Assembly (NCBI GenBank): GCA_963969365.1
Contig: OZ017757.1
Location: 1,798,001-1,862,000 of the forward strand
Direction of reading: 5' to 3'
Length of the DNA stretch: 64,000 bases
Source: Asterochloris sp. CNOR1
Lineage: Eukaryota; Chlorophyta; Trebouxiophyceae; Trebouxiales; Trebouxiaceae
The notes beneath the pieces are model-generated. The model had not been told where the DNA came from. It did no database searches and saw nothing but the letters and a program-made list of their open reading frames with translations. Below, one piece after another: positions 23,464 to 33,800 of the stretch (position 1 is its first letter; every line of letters begins with the position of its first letter). The position numbers were made by a program, and so were the translations under genes.

Positions 23464-25793
23464 TCACACTGCCATCTTGAATGAATTGATGAAGTCCGGC
23501 ATACGGCTGGCAATGCTTTCAAAGTCGCCATAGCTCAGTCCTGTACCCTCTGGGTCAATCTCTTCTGCAATCCTATCGAGCACCTGCAACACATGTACGT
23601 GGAGGCTCACCCAGGCATACTGGCAGCTCTCACTCCTTGCAGTTCTTCGTCTCAAATCCAATGCACCGGCAGCACTACAGCCCCATTCAGCAAGGAATGC
23701 ATGCACACACCAGAAGCTCCCAGCTGATCAGGACAGCACTAAAACAGCAGGCATCAAGGCTCAGCAACACACACAATCACCCAATACATGCTGGAGGTCT
23801 GTGCACTGCCACCAACATTGGCATGTCTCAACCACTATAATGGGGTGTGCCCCCGCCTGGGTCATCTCATACTTACTGCTAAACAGGCCTGGTGTCAGCA
23901 ACCAAGCCAGATTGTTGTGTGAGCTGGGGAAGTCTGTCCCCTGCCAGCACAACCCCAAGCACCAGCGGCAGCCCTGCACGGTTGAGGGTACTGCCGAGAT
24001 ACATGGAGCTGCCCTTTCATATGCTCCTTGCTGAGGATGTCTGTACTTATATTTGGTACCATTAGGGTGCACGTTGCCTCTGACAGGCGCTGCCTTGAGC
24101 CGCTGGCGCAATGGCAACACAAGTTGCCCAAGGTGACAGCATTGCTGTGTTGACTAGAAGCCTCTACGCCCCAGGCTTTGTAGGCTGTCCCCACCTGATT
24201 CATCTGCTCCTTGCTGAGGAGGTCTGTGTCACGTGAGGTGCGCCGCTTGTGGCGCTTCTTCTCCCCCAGACTGCTGAGGCGGGTGTGCTCTCCATCCCCA
24301 CTCTCTCCCTCGCCGTCGTCATCGCTGGGCTCCTCCAGCTCATCTATGCTGGCGTTGGTCAGCATGTGCAAGCCCTTCTTGATGTCGCGGGGTCCAATCA
24401 GGTCGTCGCCTGCAGATCAGCATGTGCAGAAACTGATGGCTCATGGCCCCTCACCCCATTGAGTTGCTGCTTCCAGAGCTAGCTAACAGCCAGCATAGCT
24501 GGACCTGATCAGCATGCAGGCCCTTGACCAGTGCCTTGGGGGCCAAGATACCTGTCATCTGCAGGTGGGAACGCTGTTGCAAGGTTCTGAAGCCTGTGAG
24601 GCCCAGCTCGATTGCCTGCAGGGCTGCTCCCTGTACATGTGCAGCCGGTGCTCTGCATGGCTGGTCATGCAACAGCTGCAGGACGCGTGAGAGCTGGTGG
24701 AGGCAGCTGCTCAGCTGCCATGCGGGGCATCAGGTGTGCCGACACGTCACAGCCAGCATCGGCCTGGCTGCAGCTTGCTGCATGGCTGGCAGTTGCAATT
24801 CACTGCTGCTGGAGACAAGTAGGTGCACCAGATGGCGAATAGCATGATCATCTTGGACGGAAGGGTGGTTCCAGGCCGCCATCAACGCACCGTCAAAGTC
24901 CCAGAGTCCAAATGCCCACACCGTCTTGGTCTCAGCTGACGCATTTGCGCTGAAAACACTGAAGAGATTGATGAACTTCTGAAAGGACAGTTCGCCACTT
25001 CCATCTTCGCTAAATAAAGCAACAATGCGGGCAGCAAAGGGGTTGCACTTGAGCTCCTCCACTCGCATGCACTCCTGCAGCACAGTGACACTGGAATGCT
25101 GAAACTCGCGGCACAAAGCAGAGAGCGACACAGTGGTACTGAGCGACCAGATCCTGCCATGTTTGCTGAAGAGTGCTTTCAATGCAACGAAGAGCAGCTC
25201 CACAAGCCGTCATCCCTGCCATCCTGCATAGCATTGCACTGGCCCTTCGAATGTGATGGAATGCTAAGTTGTATGGTGCTGGCTGCAAGCGGAGCAGAAT
25301 GCTGGACAGTACACCATGATGGCAGTAACGTGTCTGCACATAGGCTCCCTAGCTTGCGTCGCAAAAATGGGAATGAGCAGCAATGTATATGCTGGTATCT
25401 CCCACTGTTTCAAGCTGAGGGCAGTGCAGGGACCGGGGCACAACAAGTCTCCCAAATCTGGCCAGATGCTGAGCAGAAGCAACTCTGTAAGGCCTGTTGA
25501 CCTGCCTTGCTGAAGGACAGGAAGCATGGGCTGCCATGCACTGCCATGCACATGCCTCTGCGCAAGAGGCATGTGGCTCCCAGAATACACAGCATGGAGC
25601 ACACTTCCTCGGATGCAGCACTGGGCCCCCAATGGCAGCAACTCCCTGCAGCAAGGCTTGCCTGCAGTGTGACAGTACCGCTGCCGTCCGCGTCCATCTT
25701 GCTAAAACGCAGCCAGAGCTTTGTGACCTCTGCCCTGTTGAAAGGTGTCTCCCGCACATAACGTCGAAGCTCTGCCCTCGGCAGCTTCCTCAT
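23464..25793 (-). CDS. CIB-like (calcium- and integrin-binding family) EF-hand protein
   Basis: Four exons, 25793-25662, 25074-24891, 24409-24195 and 23583-23464, give 216 residues. EF-hand 1 is canonical (DADGSGTVTLQE, residues 34-45). EF2 is degenerate, as in animal CIBs (NPFAARIVALFSEDGSG). EF3 is DFDGDDLIGPRD (103-114). EF4 is imperfect because a residue is inserted in the loop. The C-terminus SRMPDFINSFKMAV closely follows the CIB pattern SRxPDFxxSFKI. Between EF3 and EF4 is an unusual insert: an acidic stretch (about 128-147) followed by the basic run KKRHKRR (156-162), a possible nuclear-localisation signal. No N-terminal myristoylation glycine is present, unlike many CIB/calcineurin-B relatives. 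Intron 1 uses a GC donor (CAG|GCAAGC): the last residue of the EF1 loop lies in exon 2, so the join is well constrained. The family is a calcium sensor; its partner is unknown. Calcineurin-B-like is the alternative assignment. Confidence 0.8.
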
Positions 25794-26719
25794 GACAGTT
25801 TACAGACCACCTGCACTGATGAAAGGCTGCTTGCTGCACAGTCGTCTGCTGCATCAGCTTCATCACTGGGAGCTGTACCTGCAGTCAGGCGTATGGTACC
25901 AGGTCATCATGGTAGCAATTGCCAGGCACGGACATTTGTCAGGAACAAGTCATGATGGAAAAGGAATGCAGGCTCAAACATAAAAGCTGTGTGAGGCCAT
26001 GCCTCAAAGCCAGCAATGCCCATCAGCATCAGACTGTTACCTGGCTCAATGTGAACCGATTGATGTCAGGGCCATGCAGATGCTCCCTGACGTGGGATTG
26101 AGCAATGCAGTCAGGCCGTGCTGCCTCCAAAACTGCATTGAATTGCTTGAGCAAACCTTCATGGAGGTTTCTGCTTCTTTCTTTTTTCATGGCCTATCAT
26201 TGCCGTTTCGGACTTTGATCGCTGCAGCTTGACTGTGTGCTCCTTCTCATTACCCCCAGCTTCCGACTGGCGAAATCTCATTGGCGCCCTGTGGCTTCGG
26301 CAATAGTCTCAAGGTCTCATGCTGAATGGAGTCAATCAAGCCCATCGTGGGTGCCAATGCTACCTGCAGCGCACCTTCGGGCAGCAGCATTCACCCTTGA
26401 CCACAGCTTTCTCATCGCGGAAGTTGAGGCGCCTTGCCCCTGTAAAGCAATTACATCAGTACAGAAACGTCAGACACATCATGCATGGGAAGGGAGGGGC
26501 CCACAATGCAGAGACCGGCAAGCAGGCTATGCTCATGGTGAGATTATGGTACTGCCAAGTTCTGCGCTGCCTGCTGCATTCCAAGGTGCTTGCAGCAGCA
26601 TATGCAGGGCTGCTTTCCACACCCCTCCAGTAGAGCTTTGGCGGGGGCCTCAGTGTAGGTTAGCTTCCTCACATGGCATGTCACTGTAGGAGGGCGGCAA
26701 GCAGCAAAGCAGTCCATTG
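25794..26719. other. Divergent intergenic region, 926 bp
   Basis: Lies between the CIB-like gene (minus) and the sugar transporter (plus). No coding exon, RNA gene or strong repeat is supported; it presumably contains both promoters and 5' UTRs. Confidence 0.5.
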
Positions 26720-29538
26720 ATGCCCACTGACGACTCTGCGCAGCCTGTGGACTGGGTGATGACCACCCTGCTTTTTCTCTTCCCGGCGATTCTGGGTGGC
26801 TGCTTTGGCTACGACATCGGGGCCTCGTCTGGTGCACTGATCTCCCTGACAGACAAGGTCAAGTCAGGCACCGACTGGTGAGAAGAGCGGTGCCAGGCTC
26901 ACATCACTGTGGCCTCGGCAGGAATTGCCCATCCCATCAAAGGCAGGCCATCTGATCACAAGGCCAGGCGGCCAGATGTCATGAAGGCGGGCCCTTGGCT
27001 TAACTTTGACTTCCTTCAGCATGCTGCTGCCAAGCCTGCTGTGCCTGGCCTGCAGGTATCAGCTATCTGCATTCCAGTCTGGGCTGGTGGTGTCAACATC
27101 CCTCTTCGGAGCTCTGGCTGGCTCAGCTGCAGCATTTGTTGTTGGCGACAAGCTAGGGCGCAAAAGGGAGCTGCTGCTGGCAGCCACTCTGTATGGTGAG
27201 CATTGCTGTGCGAGCGAAGCACGCAAGAAGGTTTGCGATTTTTTTGTTACCTGTGAAAAGAGTGGCAACCCTTGGAAACTCTTCAAAGCAACACAACCTG
27301 CGGTCAGCACAGCAAAGCAAACCCAACCAGTTAAACAATACTACGTGCGAAGCAATAAGCAAAGCAATTGAGAGACGCACTCTCAGGGCCAGACCCTGCT
27401 CGTTTGCACTTCTCAACAGGGGCCCTGCCACACAGGGGAGGCTCTGTGCTGACTGCCTTGCAGCCAGTGGGCCTGCATTTGATGGAAGTGCAGGCAGCCC
27501 TGCTGCTTCTGAGCTCAAATCTCGGTGCCCCACAGGTACAGCAGCAGCTATCATGTACACATCCCCAGATCTGAACACACTGCTGGCGGGCCGCGGCATG
27601 TATGGCATTGCCATCGGCTTTGCCATGCATGCAGCCCCTGCCTTCATTGCCGAGACTGCACCAGCCTCAGTCAGGGGCCTGCTGATCAGGTGGAGTCAAG
27701 TGATGACCTCAGATCGCCTGCTGTGACTGGCAGGCTTGCCCAGTCCTGTTGCCCTGCAATGGCACACTGCCCCTGCAGTGCCCTGTCAATCTCTGAGCTG
27801 AGCCTGTCCACACCCCATGTCTGCAGCTTGAAAGAAGGCTTGATTGTGCTGGGCATCCTTCTGGGCTACCTCACAGGCTACCTCTTTGTTGAAGACATTG
27901 GGGGCTGGCGCAGCATGTATGGCATTGCAGCAGTTCCTGCCCTGCTTGCTGGGCTTGGCATGGTGAGGTTCTGGGCTGCGCCCACTCACTCTCTGATGAG
28001 CATGCTCGCGGTAGGGCTCTCTGCTGCCTGACAGGTAGTGCCCATATGAGATCAGCAGTGGCTGGCAATCTGCAGGCGTGGCTGCCAGACTCTCCGAGGT
28101 GGCTGCTGTTGTCAGGGAATGGCAGAGAAGAAGCAGAAGGTGCCCTGCGCCGGGCCTGGGGCAAGTATGGCAATGACAGCAGTAGTGTCAGAACAGAGCT
28201 TGCACGCATTGAGAGTTCAGTGGAGGAGTGCCAAAAGCTGAAGTCAGGTGAGCACTTGCCCCTGATGGTCCTGTGTGCCTCAATGCTGCTGAGCAGCATC
28301 TTCAATGCACAGTTTGCAAACAGGCTTGTTGCTAGCCTGCTTGCTGTGCTACCGCCGAGCAACTCAAGGACTGCAGGCAGCAGAGACCGCTAAGAGCTGC
28401 ATGCTCAAGTGCAGTCCTGAGCTCTGCAGTTCTGAGCTTCTGTGCAAGATGACGTGTCTGCGCAGGGCCTGGCGCACTCCTGCAGCCCCAGAACCTGCGC
28501 CCACTCCTGATCGGGTGCAGCCTCATGCTCTTCCAACAGATCACTGGGCAGCCTTCAGTTTTGTACTATGCCACCCAGGTTTGACATTTCTGCCCCAGCA
28601 TACTGTGTGGCCCCTCTGCAACAGTGCATAGCCAAGCTGCTGACCCTGCTTGGAACGTACTGCAAGTCAGGGGCAAATGCGGGACCACAATTGTGGCTGA
28701 ACAAATTGGTACATTGACTGAAACTGGTGGATGGCCCTTCTTCAGATTTTTGAGGCGGCAGGCTTTGCGTCTGCACAAGATGCCACAAAAGTCAGTGTGG
28801 TGCTTGGAGGATTCAAGCTTTTAATGACAGGCAAGGCAAAGTCCCGAATCAGTGCGCCGCAGAGGCATGAGCAGCAACCAAATGTCAGCCCTGATGTCTG
28901 CTGTGCATCTGCAGGCGTGGCTGTGGCAACTGTGGACAAGCTTGGTCGCAGGCCGCTTCTGCTGGCAGGCGTTGGGGGCCTTGTGCTGTCCCTGCTGGCA
29001 CTGAGCAGCTCCCAAGAGTTTTTGCATGGAAGCACAGCCACCTGGGTCAGCGTTGGGGGTCTCCTGGCCTACTGTGCGTGCTATCAGGTATACGAGACCG
29101 ATGTCTGCTCATCTGCTGGCAAGAGGCACTCAGACTCACCTTCCTTTTGGCCTCTGACAAAGGGCATGTTCTGCAAGTGGCGCTGCTTCCCTCACCTTTT
29201 CTACCAACCCCCTGTGATATGCTAATTGGTTCAGTTGCTGTGTAATTTTGCAGATCAGTTTTGGGCCCATCTCCTGGCTGCTGGTGGGCGAAATCTTCCC
29301 GCTGGCAGTGCGGGGCCAGGCTGCAGCAGTGGCCACCCTCACAAACTTCAGCAGCAACTGGCTTGTGTCTTTGGCTTTACCAAGTCTGCAGACAGGCGTT
29401 GGCCTCGGCAAGACATATGCACTATTTGCTGCCATTGGTGTGGTGGCTCTCATTAGCATCTACAATACCGTGCCTGAGACTCGCGGCAAATCTCTTGAGG
29501 AAATAGAGGCTATGTTTGCAGAGTCAAAAGGAAAATGA
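26720..29538 (+). CDS. MFS sugar/H+ symporter (plant D-xylose-proton-symporter-like / vacuolar glucose transporter type)
   Basis: Nine exons (26720-26877, 27056-27195, 27536-27689, 27827-27962, 28076-28247, 28466-28578, 28746-28830, 28915-29087, 29254-29538) give 471 residues, a normal length for the family. The ATG is the first after an in-frame TAG. Motifs in order: GYDIGASSGA in helix 1; GDKLGRKREL loop; GRGMYGIAIGFAMH; SLKEGLIVLGILLGYLTG; PDSPRWLL; the helix-7 sugar signature LFQQITGQPSVLYYATQ; DKLGRRPLLLAG; GPISWLLVGEIFP; and the C-terminal PETRGKSLEEIE. This order matches the XylE/GLUT-like sugar porters of plants (the chloroplast/vacuolar XYLP subgroup). There is no N-terminal extension, so no transit peptide is evident; vacuolar or plasma-membrane location is plausible. 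The intron after exon 7 uses a GC donor (ACAG|GCAAGG). Proton coupling is inferred from the family. Confidence 0.93.
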
Positions 29539-29761
29539 ACTGATGTGCATGAAAGTGCTGCCTTTCAATTTTTGCCAGCACCAAAACACACCCTGAGGTG
29601 CCCTGCTCCTCCACGTCTGCCTGCATGCCACTTCAGCCTCTAGTACAGCCCCTGGTGCCGGCCTTTGTTTTGCTGGCAGGGTCCAGCCGCCCTTCCTGTT
29701 GCTGTGTTGCAAATGTGCCTCTGATCCCTCCATGTTTTGGTCTCAGCCAGCTGCGGGCCAT

Positions 29762-30812
29762 CTATAAACTGAAACCTGCACCATATCGCAAGCAGTTCAA
29801 GAAATGTTTGCTTAGCTTATTTCCTGGCAATCCAAGGTGTAGGGGTGTAGACACAAAACAAGTCATCGTGCTTGCTGGGCCCTGCCAGGCTTGTGGCGTG
29901 CATGAATTAACAGAGAAGACGGAATGCAATGGCAGCGCCCCAGGCCAAGTAGCACCAGCACAAGCAATACACCAACTAGCAGCAGCAGGCCAGCTAGCAT
30001 TAGCAGTTGGCAGCCGGCTGGGATCAGCAGCACCAGGCAAGCTGACACCAACAGCAGCATGAGGAGAGCAATCCCCAGCAGCAGCACCCTTGAAATGGAT
30101 CTTGATGCGCACCTCATGCGGTGCATCAGACCAGCTCATCTCCAGGCTCAAGTTCTTGAAGAATCTGTCCTCAAGCTCCTTGAGGGCCCTTGTGGACACA
30201 ATGAACACTGTCTTGCCCTTCTGGCTGTCCATGAGTGCTCTGAAGCTTCGCGCAGACCTGCATAGACAGCGATCTACAGTGTTTCAGCACCCAGGACCAC
30301 TCAGCAGGCAGATGCTTCGGCTCAGGACATACCAGCAAAGCAGAGCACACTGTGATTTAGTGCTGTTTGTCAGGGCCTGCAAGCCTATCAGCCAACAGGC
30401 CTGCTGTAAGCTCTGGACACATCAGTCAAGGGGCAGAGCTTTACAAAAGCAGACTGCACCTTGTCAAGGTGCCGTCCATGAAGGCTAAATTGTTGCACAC
30501 CAGCAGGATGGTGCTAAACGTGATGCCCGCCAGCTGCTGCTCAAACTCTGTGTCAAGGATGTCCTCCAAAACAAACCGCAGCTTGCTCTGAAGCTCCGGT
30601 GAGCAGCTGCCATAGAGCTGAGTGCTCTTCTCAAAAGGCTCCTTATACTTCTCGATGCCCAGGCCAAAAGCACATTGAAATTGCTCGACGGCTGCCTTGG
30701 TCAGGAGGCCATGGCCAGAGCCAGCGTCGATAAACACTGTACTGGGTCCATGGGTGAGCTCAAAGAGCTTGGGAAAGCTGGTGCTGGTGATCTCCCCATA
30801 GGTCCTCGGCAT
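29762..30812 (-). CDS. SAM-dependent methyltransferase, Dot1-like
   Basis: Exon 1 (30812-30460) opens MPRTYGEITSTSFPK and carries a class I methyltransferase motif I, VFIDAGSGHGLLTKAA. It is followed by FGLGIEKY, whose acidic residue would bind the SAM ribose, and LLVCNNLAFMDG, which resembles the post-motif segment of Dot1-type lysine methyltransferases. Exon 2 starts at 30257 (phase 2 join) and supplies GKTVFIVSTRALKELEDRFF and a final beta strand (HEVRIKIHFKG). The same reading frame stays open to 29762, giving 282 residues, but the last 75 or so are low-complexity and may not be real; an overlapping frame there is strongly hydrophobic. A substrate cannot be inferred: histone methylation is the role of true Dot1, but this is a short relative. 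Its ATG is 25 bp from that of the divergent CSPP1-like gene. Confidence 0.7.
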
Positions 30813-30837
30813 TGCAACTGAGACCCTGCCACGGTGA

Positions 30838-33800
30838 ATGCCTCGACAACAGATGCAAGACAGAGAACGAGCTGAGCACTTGGAGAGCTCACCTGTGCCT
30901 CCTCAGCAGGTTGGTGCAGTCAAACGTTTGACCAGCTCAGGCCTCCATGAACCTTCCCCAGTTCAGGTAGTAAGCCTGGCTGGGCATTGCTGGGATCGAG
31001 GGAATGGTTTACATCCAGCCACTGGGCCAGGCATCACGTGAGGCAACAGGCAATTGCTCCACTCAATGATGCAGAGAAGGGAAGGCTTTCAGCTGCCCTC
31101 AACGTCCTGCTTTTGCAGTGTGACAAAGGCAGCCTGGGCAGTGCACTCACAGACGGTCTCCTGCATGCAGATGGGCGCAAGGCTCGTCCATCCAGGGAGC
31201 TGCCTGCCCAGGAGGGCAAGAAGAGGCCGGCCAGGGCTGGCAGGCGAGCAGGCCTTGCCCCCGAGCCTAATGACATGGATAGCGTGCGGGCTGCAGGTGA
31301 ACAGGCCATCGCAGCTGCACCCGCAGGCCTCCTCAGCAATGCAGCTTTCATGCCGGCTCAGAGGCCCAGTCCTCCCTCCTGGGACTCCAAGCTGCTGAAC
31401 AGATGCCTCCCGTGAGGAACTCCCTGCAGGCAGGGTGCGGGATGGCTTCTCCATGTCTGAGCGGACGCCCTCATGCAGCTGGTGCTCTGCTGCAGCTGCC
31501 CAGGCGGAGGAGGCTTCACGCATCATGCAGCGTGAGAGAGCAGCCCTGCAGGAACTTCCCCAGCGGTCCGGTGACAATGGCAGCCACCCCAGCCAGCGTG
31601 CAGGAGGCCCCAAGGTGTGCAGTGTCCTTGGGCAGGCCCACCAGCATGCTGTTGACACCTCTCCCACCCTGCAAAGTTGGCCTGTGCCAGACTTTGCCAA
31701 CTGGCACACTGTCAACAACTTGAACGTCATCCATCTGTGCTCTGCCTACCTGCATGACTGCTGACTGCATGTCCAGCCGACTGGCCCCTTTTCACAGACT
31801 GGGCTGCACAGAGGCAGTGCCACACACTGTGCGGCCCAGGGGCACCACCTGTGCACTGCAGGCAGGCAGGAGCCTGTCTGGGCAGCCCAGCTCCCATGCA
31901 GGGCCCCCTGTGTCGCAGCGAGAGGCAACCTGGACAATCACTCGGCCCCTTCAGGGCCGCGAGGCTCCTGCGCACAGCTCCCCCGAGCCGGTCCGCAACA
32001 AGGCCTCTGCACCCCACCGGGCTGATGCTCTCGGCGTCGACCCCACCACATCCCCCGAGCGAGTGCGCAACAAGGCGGCAGCGCCCCACAGGGCTGATGC
32101 TCTGGGCCCTGGCGCAGCCGCAGCCCAGGGTGCTGGAGAGACAGACGCTCAGCACTTGGGCCGGGACCGGGGGCGAGGGGGGCGGCGGCCTGATGTCGAC
32201 CATGTCCGAGAGGTATCTGTCTTTGCTTCAGAGACTGCCTTGAGGTTGCACAAGAGCTCAAGCACGGTGGCGTCAGGCCTCCTCACAATGGATGCATGCT
32301 CATGTCCCGCAAGTCCTTCAGAAAGCGTCAGGAGGGAGGAGCGGCAGCACACCAACGGAGAAAGCAGGGATGTGTCAAGACAGACACAGAAGGATGGATG
32401 CAAGCACAGTGTGATGTTGTGCTGCATGCCCCATAGGGCGGTCATGTAGTGCTGGCCTGCTAGACTTGACCAAAGATTGCCAGCAGGGCAGTCTAGGACA
32501 CATTAGGAACGCGTGCTGTAGCCCAGCGAGCTGTCGTGCAGTGGGGGCCTGACAAGCACACTCTCAGGACGCCTGTGCTCCAGGGCAGCGTTGCTGCTGT
32601 GAGGTGAGAGCCTGTGCCAAAGCAGGGCTGCTGCATGGTGAGATCTCGCTGCAGGCCGGCGGGGCGTATGTGGGGTGGGAGCCTGATTGCCACCCCCACG
32701 GCGTAAGGGCTGGCCACCAAACGCCGGATCACTCGGACCACCTGCGCGAGGCTGGGGGAGCAGTGGTGGGGTGGGAGGAGCAGGCTGGCGGGGGTTGGCA
32801 TGGGCGGGGGCACGGCGCTCAGCATCAGCCGGACCACCTGGGAAGATATGGGCGTCCCATCAGTGGCTCAAGGCAGGCAAGCTTGGTGGGGTTCAAGCAC
32901 TCTGAGGTAGGCGCCTGCTATGTGGCCAGCAGGCCGTCGAATTTTCGTGCAGCGAACGGTGTGGCACTATGGTGGGGCGCCACAAGGCCCTGCGACCATG
33001 AACGAATTGCTCACAAAGGCTGCTTGCCTTGTCGGGCTTTGTTTGTCGCTGACACTTCTGATGCTGAGGCTGCACTTCTCATGAGCTATGAAGGGGTGCA
33101 GGCTCACTTGACGATGTTGCCACTGTTGCTGCTACAGAGCTGTGTGGCAGACGGGCGGTGCTGTGTGCAGGTTCTTCTGTGGCACGTGGTGGCACCACAC
33201 AGGGAGGCTAGCTCCCTTGTCTGGCCTCTTTTGTCACTGACCACAGGTACTGCTGAGATTGCATCGCTCATGAGCAGCAGAAAGACTGCTCCTGCTGCCG
33301 AGCAGTGGGATAGGTCGGTGTGAAGGGCATGTGATGGGGCCACACGGGGGCTGCCACTGGCACAACGATGATAACCAGCGCAGCTGACTTCGTCTGGCCT
33401 TACCTGAAGCTGCACTGCTCAAGGCCGGCAGGAAGGGCGCTGCGGCATACTACAGCCTTTCACAAGTGTGCTGCCTCTCTTGCTGCAGAGCAGTGAGGCA
33501 GGCAGCATGTCTGCTGTGGCAATGCTCAACGGCGGGCTGGGCGGTGATAGTGGGGACTACAGGGACCGCACAGCTAGGCAGAAGCAGTATGCACAGGAGC
33601 TGGAGCAGCAGGCAAGCCAAGCCTGTGACTCAGCCGACTCCATGACTTGGGCCTGAGCTCCAGTTGCGCTGCACCCTGAAGGCCGTGATTGCCTTTGTAA
33701 AAGCGGTGCCGGCAGCAACCTCTGAAGCCGGAGGTGCTCACTGTGACTCAGCTGGGCTGCCTGAAGGCGGGCCTGCGTCCTGCGTACGCTGGGCTATTGG

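Noticed and set aside
25662-25667. GT donor at 25677-25676 (GGCAGCG|GTACTG) for CIB intron 1
   Set aside because: It would cut the EF-hand loop after six residues; the GC donor after CTGCAG completes a perfect 12-residue loop with Glu at position 12.
29863-30126. Separate hydrophobic open frame on the minus strand as its own gene
   Set aside because: It overlaps the methyltransferase exon in another frame, is built on GCTGCT-type repeats and has no own splice or promoter signs; kept only as an observation.
32604-32905. GW-rich plus-strand frames and a Pro/Leu-rich minus frame as coding exons
   Set aside because: No acceptor/donor pair gave a phase that fits the surrounding chain; high GC content alone keeps several frames open.
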